From assembly GCA_040754295.1 (NCBI GenBank), contig JBFMCQ010000096.1, positions 1 to 11,305 of the forward strand: 11,305 nt of DNA, given 5' to 3'. Origin of the DNA: Solimonas sp040754295 (GTDB lineage: Bacteria > Pseudomonadota > Gammaproteobacteria > Nevskiales > Nevskiaceae). The first letter of the stretch is position 1; each line of letters begins with the position of its first letter. Below, in pieces: positions 1 to 5,699 of the stretch. The notes below the pieces were generated by a model, which worked only from the letters and a program-made list of their open reading frames with translations, was not told where the DNA came from and did no database searches. The translations under genes and the position numbers were made by a program.

Positions 1-125
1 TCGGTTTCGCGGCAGAGGATGACCTCTGCTTCCGCGTCCAGCGCGTAGCTGCGCTGGACAATCTGTCCCTGCTCTTCCGGTGGCGCGACGAAGTCCGTAG
101 TCGGCCTGTATGTGCGTGTCGTCAT
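1..125 (-). CDS. Hypothetical protein, N-terminal part, runs off the left edge
   Basis: Reading leftward from an ATG at 125, the first 41 codons are open and continue past the window edge. The start is well supported: AAGGAG lies 7 bases upstream, the best Shine-Dalgarno in this part of the window. A promoter with a palindromic spacer lies 49 to 77 bases upstream, so the gene probably has its own transcription unit rather than relying only on read-through from the long leftward operon. The visible product begins MTTRTYRPTTDF and is polar and slightly acidic, with no signal peptide or membrane segment. I do not recognise the family and too little is visible to assign a function. Confidence 0.75.
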   Translation of the reverse strand, partial: MTTRTYRPTTDFVAPPEEQGQIVQRSYALDAEAEVILCRET

Positions 126-173
126 CTCTGCTCTCCTTGCTATGCCGGCCGCCAATCGGCCGTCCATATGCGC

Positions 174-202
174 AATATAGGGCATCTTGCCCTAGGCGTC
201 AA
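174..202 (-). promoter_or_regulatory. Leftward sigma70-type promoter with palindromic spacer
   Basis: On the minus strand the -35 hexamer TTGACG (197-202) and the -10 hexamer TATATT (174-179) are separated by exactly 17 bases. Transcription would start near 167, about 40 bases before the ATG at 125. The spacer is nearly filled by an inverted repeat (178-194), as expected for a repressor-controlled promoter. A CGGCCG-N5-CGGCCG hairpin (146-162) lies in the leader. Confidence 0.6.
178..194. promoter_or_regulatory. Inverted repeat, candidate operator TAGGGCA-N3-TGCCCTA
   Basis: A perfect 7-bp inverted repeat with a 3-base centre sits between the -35 and -10 of the promoter at 174-202. A dimeric repressor bound here would occlude polymerase. 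The sequence differs from the CCCCAT-type operators at 7291-7326 and 8036-8071, so another regulator is implied. No gene in the window is an obvious candidate apart from the small helix-turn-helix proteins of the rightward operon. Confidence 0.5.
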
Positions 203-473
203 GGGGCCGATCGACCGTTCGTCGGTTGGCTGCGGCAGCGCGAAAGATCCGCGCGGCTCTTGACGCGGTGCGCCGCCACCGTGAGCCACTGCAGGTTCCG
301 CACTTCATCCCGCCCGCCCGCGCACAGCGGGACGCGGTGATCGATCTCCCAGCCCTGGCACGGCCCGGCGCGTCTCCCGGTTGCCGGACACGGCGACTCC
401 CGCAGAAATTCCGCCCGTACAGATGCCGAGCGCCGCTCGGCGGCGTCGCCCTCGAACTTGCGCAGTTGGACAT
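199..473 (-). pseudogene. HNH endonuclease, frameshifted at its start
   Basis: Translating the minus strand from about 460 to 199 gives an HNH nuclease of about 90 residues. A Cys-rich entry (CPATGRRAGPC) is followed by the catalytic block IDHRVPLCAGG, then RNLQW and AAHRVK, which supply the H, N and H positions. Phage proteins of this size commonly lie near packaging genes or act as homing-type nickases. The frame has no usable start: it opens just after a TGA and contains no ATG or GTG before the domain. An ATG at 473 overlaps the upstream stop as TGATG but is one frame off. Restoring one C in the CC after that start would give MSQLRKFEGD and a continuous product of 91 residues. I therefore infer a one-base deletion, or a sequencing error, at about 468-469. 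The catalytic domain itself looks intact. Confidence 0.7.
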
Positions 474-742
474 CAGCACCACGTCATGTCCTTTGCGAGT
501 CCGCTGCCTTTGCAGCTCGTGCAGCGGATGATGTCGTCGTAGCCGTCCTCGTCCCAATCCAGATGGTCGCTGCCGTCCACCCAACCTTCGCCGCCGCAGA
601 TCAGGCACGACGGCTCGTCGTCGTAGCTCTCGTCGCAATCGCAGCTCTGTGCAGGCCATCCGCAGTTCGCGCAGTGGGTCGCAGGTCCAACTGTCGCTTC
701 AACCGGACGGTCTTGCCGCCCGCTGGCTTCATCGCTTTTCAT
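473..742 (-). CDS. Small acidic DnaJ-like zinc-finger protein
   Basis: The 89-residue product has nine cysteines. CANC (24-27), CDC (34-36), CLICGGEG (46-53) and CTSCKGSG (74-81) stand out. The last two match the CxxCxGxG repeats of the DnaJ zinc centre, so two zinc sites are likely. The middle is strongly Asp/Glu rich. There is no J domain, so it is not a co-chaperone as such; phage proteins with this half-DnaJ ribbon are common and of unknown role. The ATG at 742 is preceded by AGAGG six bases upstream and overlaps the stop of the 35-residue gene (ATGA). Start codon and ribosome site lie in the 35-base loop between two long inverted arms (701-720 and 756-774). Its stop overlaps the HNH start as TGATG. 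Confidence 0.85.
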   Translation of the reverse strand: MKSDEASGRQDRPVEATVGPATHCANCGWPAQSCDCDESYDDEPSCLICGGEGWVDGSDHLDWDEDGYDDIIRCTSCKGSGLAKDMTWC

Positions 743-774
743 GTGTCACCTCTTTGGCGGCAAGACCGCCGGTT
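701..774. repeat. Long inverted repeat around a translation start
   Basis: Positions 701-720 and 756-774 are reverse complements over 19 bases, with one extra A (position 707) in the left arm. The 35-base gap holds the Shine-Dalgarno and ATG of the zinc-finger gene at 742. In leftward mRNA this would fold into a stable GC-rich stem presenting the ribosome site in its loop. There is no T-run, so it does not look like an intrinsic terminator. Confidence 0.7.
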
Positions 775-846
775 AAGCTGGCGATCAACCGCAGCGACTT
801 GGCGGCCGCGCGCATCGACGATGCGGTCGGCGATGTTTTCTTTCAC
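739..846 (-). CDS. Hypothetical 35-residue protein, coupled on both sides
   Basis: A GTG at 846 overlaps the stop of the upstream methyltransferase gene (GTGA), and its own TGA overlaps the next ATG (ATGA), so the frame fills the gap between its neighbours exactly. The product begins VKENIADRIVDARGRQ and continues to a basic end. The phrase RIVDARGRQVAAVD resembles small phage proteins built on an I-V-x-x-x-G-R-x-V-A pattern, but that is only a resemblance. There is no membrane segment. The last 11 or so codons lie in the right arm of the inverted repeat at 701-774. The double coupling is the main evidence that this short frame is a gene. Confidence 0.6.
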   Translation of the reverse strand: MKENIADRIVDARGRQVAAVDRQLNRRSCRQRGDT

Positions 847-1547
847 GCCGAGCCGCCCAGCACTCGGCCGCCCCACTGCTCGGCCATCGCTTCGGCGATT
901 CCTGCGTAGGTACGGCTGCGCTCGCGCCGGCGGTGTTCCGGATCCGCGCGCCGGCTCATGAAATGCACACGGCTGTAGAGCTTGCCGCGCGAGTCCGTGT
1001 AATACGTGCCGTCAGGCCGACGCATGTAATCCGGCTCGACGACTTTGGTCGGCCGTAGCGGCGGCAGGCCCTTGAGCCAGAGGCACGTCGCCTTCGTCTC
1101 GCTGTGCCCGAACTGCCACGGCTGGATTACTTAGTCCGGCCGGCGAATCCACGACGACACCACGCTGACGGGGTTCTCGACCGCGACGCGCGGGATCGGC
1201 GCCAGCAAGAGGCGCGCGAAGAAGTCGAGCGCGTCCTGCTGCTCGCGGCGCTTGAGCGGGAACCAGCGCGCACCACTGACTGCCAGATGCGTGCACGGCG
1301 GATGCGCGACCATCAGATCCCATCCGTCGCGCAGCACTTCGCGCACGTCGCGTTGCAGGTGCTGGCCGCCGCGCTCGCTCTCAACCAGATCGCATGACCA
1401 AGCGTCATGCCCGAGCGCGGCAAAGGCATCGCGCACCACGCCGCTGAATTCGCAGGCGATCAGAACTCGCAACGCGACGCGCCGACCGGTGGCGGCGAAG
1501 TGCTTCTTCGCCTCGCCGGTGGCCATGAGCCAATCGCCGACTCCCAT
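843..1547 (-). pseudogene. Small phage cytosine-methyltransferase-like gene with in-frame TAA
   Basis: The first 138 codons encode a nucleotide-modification fold: RVLIACEFSGVVRDAF (27-42) fits the SAM-binding motif I, HPPCTHL (82-88) supplies a Pro-Cys motif IV, and VENP (123-126) fits motif VI. I recognise this as the small phage family usually annotated as DNA cytosine methyltransferase. A TAA at 1131-1133 ends the frame after RRPD. The same frame then continues for 95 more codons that clearly belong to the protein (IQPWQFGHSETKATCLWLKG, later AEAMAEQWGG) and stops at 843. A Gln codon (CAA) at the TAA position would fit. The first 25 or so residues look foreign; homologues usually begin near RVLIACEFSG, here preceded by TTG. 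Without read-through the C-terminal substrate half would be lost. Real nonsense mutation or base error cannot be separated here. Confidence 0.75.
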
Positions 1548-1585
1548 CAGCCCACCATGCCAGGGTCGAGGGTGGGCGCGATCAT
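1547..1585 (-). other. 12-codon micro-frame linking two genes
   Basis: An ATG at 1585 overlaps the stop of the Gp37/Gp68 remnant (ATGA). After 12 codons (MIAPTLDPGMVG) its TGA overlaps the methyltransferase ATG as TGATG. It could serve as a coupling leader or be the stump of a deleted gene. I see no evidence that the peptide itself has a role. Confidence 0.3.
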
Positions 1586-1779
1586 GCAGGAAATTCGCGC
1601 ATACGCAGATCCTCGGGCCACTCGTCCGGGTCGCCGCCCGGCCCCCACTGCACGCGGCCGAGTCGCAGGTCCATCAGGTGCTCGGCGTAGCAGTGGTCAC
1701 AGCCCGGCGAAACGCGGGTGCAGCCGATCCACGGGTTGAACGTGTGATCGGTCCACTGAATCTTGGTGTCAGCGCCCAT
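1582..1779 (-). CDS. Gp37/Gp68 family (DUF5131) protein, internally deleted
   Basis: Residues 1-42 match the start of phage Gp37/Gp68 proteins: TKIQWTDHTFNPWIGC followed by SPGCDHCYAE, giving the radical-SAM-like Cx6CxxC cysteines (C20, C27, C30). Residues 48-65, GGDPDEWPEDLRMREFP, match what I know as the extreme C-terminus of the same family. Full-length members are roughly 230-350 residues; this one is 65. The two ends are joined in frame near GPGG (47-49), as if the whole middle had been excised. The ATG at 1779 overlaps the end of the ASCH-like gene by 11 bases and has only a weak purine stretch upstream. The product keeps the three cysteines but would lack the barrel, so activity is unlikely. 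Confidence 0.75.
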   Translation of the reverse strand: MGADTKIQWTDHTFNPWIGCTRVSPGCDHCYAEHLMDLRLGRVQWGPGGDPDEWPEDLRMREFPA

Positions 1780-2362
1780 CGACTTTTCTAAACTCGATCA
1801 CCCACACCCAAGGATTCAAGTTCCACGAGCCTTCGCCGTAGATCGACTCCCACAGCCAGCGATACTCGACGCGCGGATCGTTGAGCGTGCTGTGCGTGAC
1901 GCCCTCGGCGAGCGCGTCAGACGCGCTGATCTCCTGCAGACGCTCGACGCGGACGTCGGTGATCTCGAGCGTGATGCGCGAGGCCCAGCGAGGCATGTGG
2001 ATCGACGGGCGCCACGGTACGTCGCACGGATCCTCTGTCCAATGATCTGCTCGATAGTCGATGGTGCAGCCGTCTTGATCTGGCGCGCGCGCTCTCCACG
2101 TCTCGCGCACCCAGAGGTGATCGCCCACCTTGCCGTAAGGGCAGAGTGGCACCATCAAGCGCTCCATAGCTCTGCGGCCGGTGTGCAAGTAGCCGGCGTG
2201 CAGCTTCTTGTGTTGCCAGTACCACTCGCCATCGAGCGGCATCGGATACACGGTGGCGCGCGCCTCGGGCTGCGGATCTACGATGCGCCGCGTCTGCGTC
2301 TTGCCGCCGCCGAGGATCGCGCGGACCATCGACCCACCGAACGCGATCGGCCGCTCGTTCAT
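1769..2362 (-). CDS. ASCH-domain-like phage protein
   Basis: This 197-residue protein has the pattern of phage ASCH-like proteins: IAFGGSMVRAILGGGKTQTRR (7-26, KTQTRR key), VGDHLWVRETW (79-89), MPRWASRITLEI (123-134) and VRVERLQEISASDALAEG (138-154). ASCH is a PUA-related beta-barrel thought to bind RNA or modified nucleobases. The phage members have no established role. The ATG at 2362 overlaps the preceding gene by four bases (ATGA) and a G-rich stretch lies upstream. Length is normal for the family and nothing is missing. Its company, adenine and cytosine methyltransferase-like genes and Gp37/Gp68, suggests a module dealing with DNA or RNA base modification. Confidence 0.85.
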   Translation of the reverse strand: MNERPIAFGGSMVRAILGGGKTQTRRIVDPQPEARATVYPMPLDGEWYWQHKKLHAGYLHTGRRAMERLMVPLCPYGKVGDHLWVRETWRARAPDQDGCTIDYRADHWTEDPCDVPWRPSIHMPRWASRITLEITDVRVERLQEISASDALAEGVTHSTLNDPRVEYRWLWESIYGEGSWNLNPWVWVIEFRKVDGR

Positions 2363-2622
2363 GCCCGCACCCCAATTCGCGCCGTCTTCCAGTTATGCGC
2401 GATCCACTCCTGCGCGCGCCGCGCGGCTGCGGTTTGCCCTGCCGCGCAGCCTCCTGCGAGGCGCGGGCGGCGGTGCGGGTGGCGCGCGGCGGTCTTGAGC
2501 AGGCGGCCGGCGTGCGCTTCGACCATCGCACGCGCGGCGTCGCCGCGCTCCAGCTCGCGGCGGATCTCGCTGCTGTGCTGGGCGATGGCGAGCAGGTGGG
2601 CGAGGAGCTTGGTCGAGTTCAT
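2359..2622 (-). CDS. Hypothetical protein, 87 residues
   Basis: The N-terminal half (MNSTKLLAHLLAIAQHSSEI onward) is predicted helical, with regularly spaced leucines and charged pairs up to about residue 43. The second half is basic and rich in Ala and Arg, ending WIAHNWKTARIGVRA. There are no cysteine motifs, signal peptide or clear membrane segment. I do not recognise the family. It overlaps both neighbours by four bases (ATGA), placing it between the Dam methylase and the ASCH-like gene in one coupled series. Gene status rests on the two overlaps and continuous coding. Confidence 0.65.
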   Translation of the reverse strand: MNSTKLLAHLLAIAQHSSEIRRELERGDAARAMVEAHAGRLLKTAARHPHRRPRLAGGCAAGQTAAARRAQEWIAHNWKTARIGVRA

Positions 2623-3482
2623 GCGGCGCGCCAATCGTCGAGATGCAATTGCCGACGCTGCGCATCGAGCGCGTGCGCGCACGCCGGATTCAGCCAGACG
2701 ACCTCCGTGCGGGGACGCGCGCCATCGGCCAGCGTGGCGCGCTCGAAGCGCGCCCAGTCCGGGTACAGCTCGTCGTCGTATAGCGGCGTCGCGTAGCCGC
2801 TCAGCACGACCATGCCCTGCACGTCATGCAGCACCAACGCGAGGCGGCGGTGATCGTCATCGCTCATCTCATGTCGGTAGCCGTGTTTGCTGGCGGCAGC
2901 GGTGCGCGTGTGCATTGGATACGGCGGATCGACGTAGAACAGCGTGTCGGCGCTATCGAGGCGCGCGATGACTTCCAATGCATCGCGGTTCTCGATGGCC
3001 ACGCCGCGCAGCCGGGCGCAGAACAGCGGCGCCTGCTCAGGCCAAGTGGCCCATTCTTTCGACGGCAGCGCGCGGCCTTCGCTGTCCTTGCAGCGGAAGC
3101 CCGTGCGGTAGCCGCGGCCGACGCTATCGCTACCGTGTCCCATAAACGACAGCACGATCGTGCGCGCGGCCTGTTCGACCGGATCTTCGGTCGGCGCGTA
3201 GGCGGCGTTGAATTCAGCGCGCGCGAAAGGCGTCAGCTCGAGTCGGCGCCGCAGATGTTCGGCGAGCACGGGATCGCGCAGCACGCGGAACACGTTAACG
3301 ACGCGGTCATCGAGGTCGTTGATGCACTCCGCGGCGCTGCGCCGCTTCTGCATGAGGACCGACGCGCTGCCGGCGAAGGGCTCCACGTAGGAACGATGCG
3401 GCGGGAAAAATTCGAGCAACCACGGCGCGAGGCGAAACTTGCTGCCGTGATAGCGCAGCACGGGCCGGATAATCTTGCTCAT
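2619..3482 (-). CDS. dam: DNA adenine methylase (Dam, D12 class)
   Basis: The 287-residue protein transfers a methyl group from SAM to N6 of adenine in DNA. The N-terminal YHGSKFRLAPWL (11-22) corresponds to motif X of D12 enzymes, YVEPFAGSASV (32-42) to the FxGxG-type SAM site, and VDPPYPMHTRT (184-194) holds the catalytic DPPY. Length and motif order are normal and the reading frame is intact. Phage Dam enzymes can protect DNA from host restriction or alter regulation; the recognition site cannot be told from sequence alone. The ATG at 3482 overlaps the upstream stop (ATGA) and has GGCGG upstream. It is the only clearly undamaged methyltransferase of the three in the window. The cytosine-type genes at 843-1547 and 9150-9974 both carry internal stops. 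Confidence 0.93.
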   Translation of the reverse strand: MSKIIRPVLRYHGSKFRLAPWLLEFFPPHRSYVEPFAGSASVLMQKRRSAAECINDLDDRVVNVFRVLRDPVLAEHLRRRLELTPFARAEFNAAYAPTEDPVEQAARTIVLSFMGHGSDSVGRGYRTGFRCKDSEGRALPSKEWATWPEQAPLFCARLRGVAIENRDALEVIARLDSADTLFYVDPPYPMHTRTAAASKHGYRHEMSDDDHRRLALVLHDVQGMVVLSGYATPLYDDELYPDWARFERATLADGARPRTEVVWLNPACAHALDAQRRQLHLDDWRAA

Positions 3483-3730
3483 GACCGCCGATGGAGCCGC
3501 CGGAACACGTACATCGCGCTGACGATGCCGATCGGGCCGCCGAAGAGGTAGGCCACGATCTCGGCGCCGGTGGCGTCGGGCGCGAGCTTGTAGAGCGCGA
3601 GATGCGCGGCGCCGATCGCGAGCGAGTTGATGAACGCGGCGACGTAGCGGCCGTTATTGACGAGCAGCGACTGCGCGCCGAGGCAGAACACGACGGCGAA
3701 GGTCGAGGCGAAGAGCATGGCGGCGTTCAT
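3479..3730 (-). CDS. Small multi-spanning membrane protein
   Basis: The 83-residue product has hydrophobic segments at about 4-22 and 29-47 and a weaker one at 56-76, and ends with the basic tail FRRLHRRS, which should face the cytoplasm. Gly and Ala are frequent in the segments (for example YLFGGPIGIVSAMYVF). Similar small proteins occur in early regions of phages of high-GC hosts without known function. A holin-like role is possible from topology, but no lysis genes lie nearby and the early position argues against it. Start and stop are coupled to both neighbours by ATGA overlaps. Confidence 0.75.
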   Translation of the reverse strand: MNAAMLFASTFAVVFCLGAQSLLVNNGRYVAAFINSLAIGAAHLALYKLAPDATGAEIVAYLFGGPIGIVSAMYVFRRLHRRS

Positions 3731-4032
3731 TCGTCGTCGCCCGCCGCGCGGGCCTTGTGGTCGGGTTGCGCGCGCAGCCGCGCCTGGCGGCGACGGATGA
3801 TCCGGCGCGCGATCATGTGCAGCAGCCGCGCGAGCGGCGGGTAGCGCAGGTGCTGGTCGAGGTCGGCCGCGCGCAGGCCGCAAGCGCGCGCGGCGCATTC
3901 GAGATCGAAGCGGTCGACGTTCGGGTCGGGCTCGGCGAGCGAGACGCGCGCGGGCCGCGGGCGGCGCGCGATGAGATCGGCGAGGCGGTCGGCGGCGGGC
4001 ATGAGCGGGCGGCGTTCAGAGGCCGGCCTCAT
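3727..4032 (-). CDS. Hypothetical basic protein
   Basis: The product is about 101 residues if it starts at the ATG at 4032, or 91 from the ATG at 4002. The first gives a 17-base overlap with the upstream gene, the second a 13-base gap. Neither has a good Shine-Dalgarno, so the start is uncertain. It is one of the few junctions in the operon without a four-base overlap. The C-terminal third is strongly basic (IARRIIRRRQARLRAQ), suggesting nucleic-acid contact. It contains FDLECAARACGL, nearly the same phrase as LDVECAARASL in the next gene upstream; the DNA beneath is identical for 19 bases. Function unknown. Confidence 0.6.
   Translation of the reverse strand: MRPASERRPLMPAADRLADLIARRPRPARVSLAEPDPNVDRFDLECAARACGLRAADLDQHLRYPPLARLLHMIARRIIRRRQARLRAQPDHKARAAGDDE
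3884..3902. repeat. 19-base direct repeat, copy 1
   Basis: This 19-base stretch, ending GGCGCATTCGA, recurs exactly at 4272-4290. Both copies lie in the same codon phase of adjacent minus-strand genes and encode ECAARA. It may mark an ancient duplication or a small homologous patch. Confidence 0.6.
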
Positions 4033-4333
4033 CGAGGCACCACGCGTAGCCAACATCGGCGAACACGCGGCGGAGGCGGCCGCCTGCGTGCGCGGCGCAC
4101 AGGCGCTGAATGAGCCGATCGACCGCCAGATCGCGTGTCGGGCCGCGCGCCGAGGTGACGATCTTGCCGCTGTCGTAGTGGTCGACGACCCATCCTCTCG
4201 CAATTCGTCGCAGGCAAAAACGCAGACCATGGAATGGCGGCGGCAGTTTGACCGCCCAAACGCTTAGCGAGGCGCGCGCGGCGCATTCGACGTCGAGCTT
4301 GATCCGGCAGCGGCGGTATTCGTAGCGCGTCAT
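4016..4333 (-). CDS. Hypothetical protein, 105 residues
   Basis: The product begins MTRYEYRRCRIKLDVECAAR. Its middle, RIARGWVVDHYDSGKIVTSA, looks like a short antiparallel beta unit, followed by RDLAVDRLIQRLCAAHAG, likely helical. Five cysteines (9, 17, 40, 79, 99) are scattered without a zinc-site spacing. There is no signal peptide or membrane segment. I do not recognise a family. It begins with an ATGA overlap with the coiled-coil membrane gene upstream. The phrase DVECAARA is shared with the following gene. Confidence 0.65.
   Translation of the reverse strand: MTRYEYRRCRIKLDVECAARASLSVWAVKLPPPFHGLRFCLRRIARGWVVDHYDSGKIVTSARGPTRDLAVDRLIQRLCAAHAGGRLRRVFADVGYAWCLDEAGL
4272..4290. repeat. 19-base direct repeat, copy 2
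   Basis: Exact copy of 3884-3902, 388 bases away in the same orientation, within the coding region of the 105-residue protein (residues about 16-21, ECAARA). Confidence 0.6.
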
Positions 4334-4626
4334 TGCAGCCGCTCCAGATCGATCGCGCGGCCGGTCAGTGCGTCGATGCGCCAGCCGCCGACGCAGCGGA
4401 TGCGGTCGAGGCCGTCCTGATAGCCGGCGCGCGCGGCTTCGCTGCGGGCGTGCTCGAGGGCCTGCGCGGCGGCGCGGGCGCGCGCCTGCGTCTGCACGTG
4501 CTCGGCGAACGCGCGTTCCCGCGCGTCGAGCCACTGCGCGAACGCGATGACGGCGGTCATGGCGAGCGCGCCGGCGATGCCGGCCGCGAGATCGCGCAAT
4601 ACGCGGCGCTCGGTGGCGGGGGTCAT
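4330..4626 (-). CDS. Membrane-anchored coiled-coil protein
   Basis: The 98-residue product has one membrane segment (about 13-32, LAAGIAGALAMTAVIAFA). An Ala/Arg/Glu-rich helix follows (33-70) with heptad-like spacing that should form a coiled coil. The end, GWRIDALTGRAIDLERL, looks like a small folded tail. The topology recalls inner-membrane spanins, but lysis genes are absent and the helix is short, so I do not assign that role. Both ends are coupled by ATGA overlaps. Its upstream neighbours also include membrane proteins, so a membrane-located early complex is possible. Confidence 0.7.
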   Translation of the reverse strand: MTPATERRVLRDLAAGIAGALAMTAVIAFAQWLDARERAFAEHVQTQARARAAAQALEHARSEAARAGYQDGLDRIRCVGGWRIDALTGRAIDLERLQ

Positions 4627-4973
4627 GCCTCGGTCTCCTCGCGGCAGGCGCGGCAGGTTTTGTGTGGGCGGCCTTGACCGCCGCGCGCCAGGAATTCTTC
4701 GCGCGGCTTGATCTGTCCGCATTCGACGCAGCCGCGCAGGACGCGTCGTCGCGCGATGTCGATGCTGCCGAAGGCGTGCAGCCGCTTGGCGGCGGGCGCG
4801 AGCAGCGTGCGCTCGGCCGGTCGCGTCCAGGCGACGGCGCGCGGCATGGGCACTTCTTCGCCGTCGGGGCGACTCGCCTGCACGGCGACGACGGTGCGGC
4901 CGTTGCTGCCGAGGAGACAGTAGCGGCGGCAGCACCATCGCGTGGCGGGTTGGACGAAGTAGCGGGGTTTCAT
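4623..4973 (-). CDS. Zinc-ribbon protein, 116 residues
   Basis: The C-terminus carries a clear zinc-binding pair: CVECGQIKP (82-90) and KTCRACREE (105-113), with EEFLARGG between. This CxxCGxxKPxxEF...CxxC layout is typical of small phage zinc proteins and of the zinc lobe beside some HNH domains, but no HNH residues follow. The N-terminal part (MKPRYFVQPATRWCCRRYCL) is basic with three more cysteines and may form an independent unit. DNA or RNA binding is plausible. It is coupled to the 37-residue gene upstream and the coiled-coil gene downstream by ATGA overlaps. Confidence 0.75.
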   Translation of the reverse strand: MKPRYFVQPATRWCCRRYCLLGSNGRTVVAVQASRPDGEEVPMPRAVAWTRPAERTLLAPAAKRLHAFGSIDIARRRVLRGCVECGQIKPREEFLARGGQGRPHKTCRACREETEA

Positions 4974-5083
4974 CGAGCGGCCTCCACCCGCACCGCATCG
5001 GCGTAATCCATCGTCCCCACCGCGACCGCAGCGGCGAGGATGACGGCGAGCGCGGCGAGCGCGCGCAGCGTTTCGCGGCTCAT
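4970..5083 (-). CDS. 37-residue single-pass membrane peptide
   Basis: The ATG at 5083 overlaps the upstream stop and its own TGA overlaps the next ATG, so the frame exactly fills an otherwise empty 110 bases. The peptide has a short charged N-terminus (MSRETLR), a hydrophobic Ala/Val/Leu segment from about 8 to 24, and a polar tail (DYADAVRVEAAR). It would insert in the inner membrane, or the N-terminus could act as an uncleaved signal. Small peptides of this kind can modulate membrane enzymes, but nothing in the sequence shows the target. The double coupling is the main support. Confidence 0.65.
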   Translation of the reverse strand: MSRETLRALAALAVILAAAVAVGTMDYADAVRVEAAR

Positions 5084-5454
5084 GCGCCGCCTCGGAAAAG
5101 CTCCAGCCGCAGCACGACGAGCGCGCGGTCCTGGGCGTCGGTCTGCAGCTCGGCGAGGCCGCGGTCGATGAGGTACTGGATCTTCTCCAACGTGTCGGGG
5201 TCGGCATCGGCCGGCGCGTGGACCGGTTGTCCGTTCGGATCGAGCAGGCCGTAGACGCCGCGCTCCTGCCGCGGCTGGCAGTACGACTCGACGTCGCAGC
5301 GCGCAGCGTCGTCGGCGATCGCGAGTGCGCGCGCGAGGATGCCGGTGTTCACGCGCGGCGCGGCGGCCGCACCGAGCGCGTGCGGCGCCACGTAGTCGAG
5401 CGTGCCGGCGTAGTTGAGCGTGTAGCGCTCGTCGTCGCGCATGCCGGACGTCAT
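5080..5454 (-). CDS. Hypothetical protein, 124 residues
   Basis: The product has a polar N-terminus (MTSGMRDDERYTLNYAGTLD), then a helix-prone stretch containing ILARALAIADDAARCD, a short loop (GVYGLLDPNGQPVHAP), and an acidic helical C-terminus (TLEKIQYLIDRGLAELQ, then DRALVVLRLELF). It looks soluble. I do not recognise a family; the YGLLDPNGQPV segment resembles a beta-turn found in several small phage proteins. Start and stop are both in ATGA overlaps. Confidence 0.7.
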   Translation of the reverse strand: MTSGMRDDERYTLNYAGTLDYVAPHALGAAAAPRVNTGILARALAIADDAARCDVESYCQPRQERGVYGLLDPNGQPVHAPADADPDTLEKIQYLIDRGLAELQTDAQDRALVVLRLELFRGGA

Positions 5455-5699
5455 CGTGGGCCCTCGGTGTTTTCGTCGATGGGCTTCAAGCGGAAGTGCC
5501 GAACGCTGAACATCGAACTGATATTCGCCGTCGGCGGGATGCGACGCACGATGGTGATCTGCGGATACTGTTCTGGACTCAGCGCGATCGTCGCGCTCGT
5601 GATGTGCTGCATTTCTTCGACGCTGAATCCGAACCAGGACAGGATCTGTACGTTGATTTCTGCCGGGCTCGCTGCCGGTAGTTTCTGTACCTCGCTCAT
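5451..5699 (-). CDS. Hypothetical protein, 82 residues
   Basis: The product begins MSEVQKLPAASPAEINVQIL and contains SWFGFSVEEMQHITSATIAL, likely helical, followed by beta-prone QITIVRRIPP and SVRHFRLKPIDENTEG. It is compact and mixed in charge, without cysteines, membrane segments or recognisable motifs. Base composition is less extreme than in the neighbouring genes, suggesting a different recent origin. It is tied to the anchored protein upstream and the 124-residue gene downstream by ATGA overlaps. Function unknown. Confidence 0.7.
   Translation of the reverse strand: MSEVQKLPAASPAEINVQILSWFGFSVEEMQHITSATIALSPEQYPQITIVRRIPPTANISSMFSVRHFRLKPIDENTEGPR

Noticed and set aside
1763..2971. Rightward open frame of 402 codons
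   Set aside because: Lies over the ASCH-like gene, the 87-residue gene and Dam on the other strand, with no motif of its own.
4330..4626. Inner-membrane spanin (Rz-like)
   Set aside because: One helix plus coiled coil fits loosely, but there is no endolysin, holin or nested outer spanin nearby and the operon is early.
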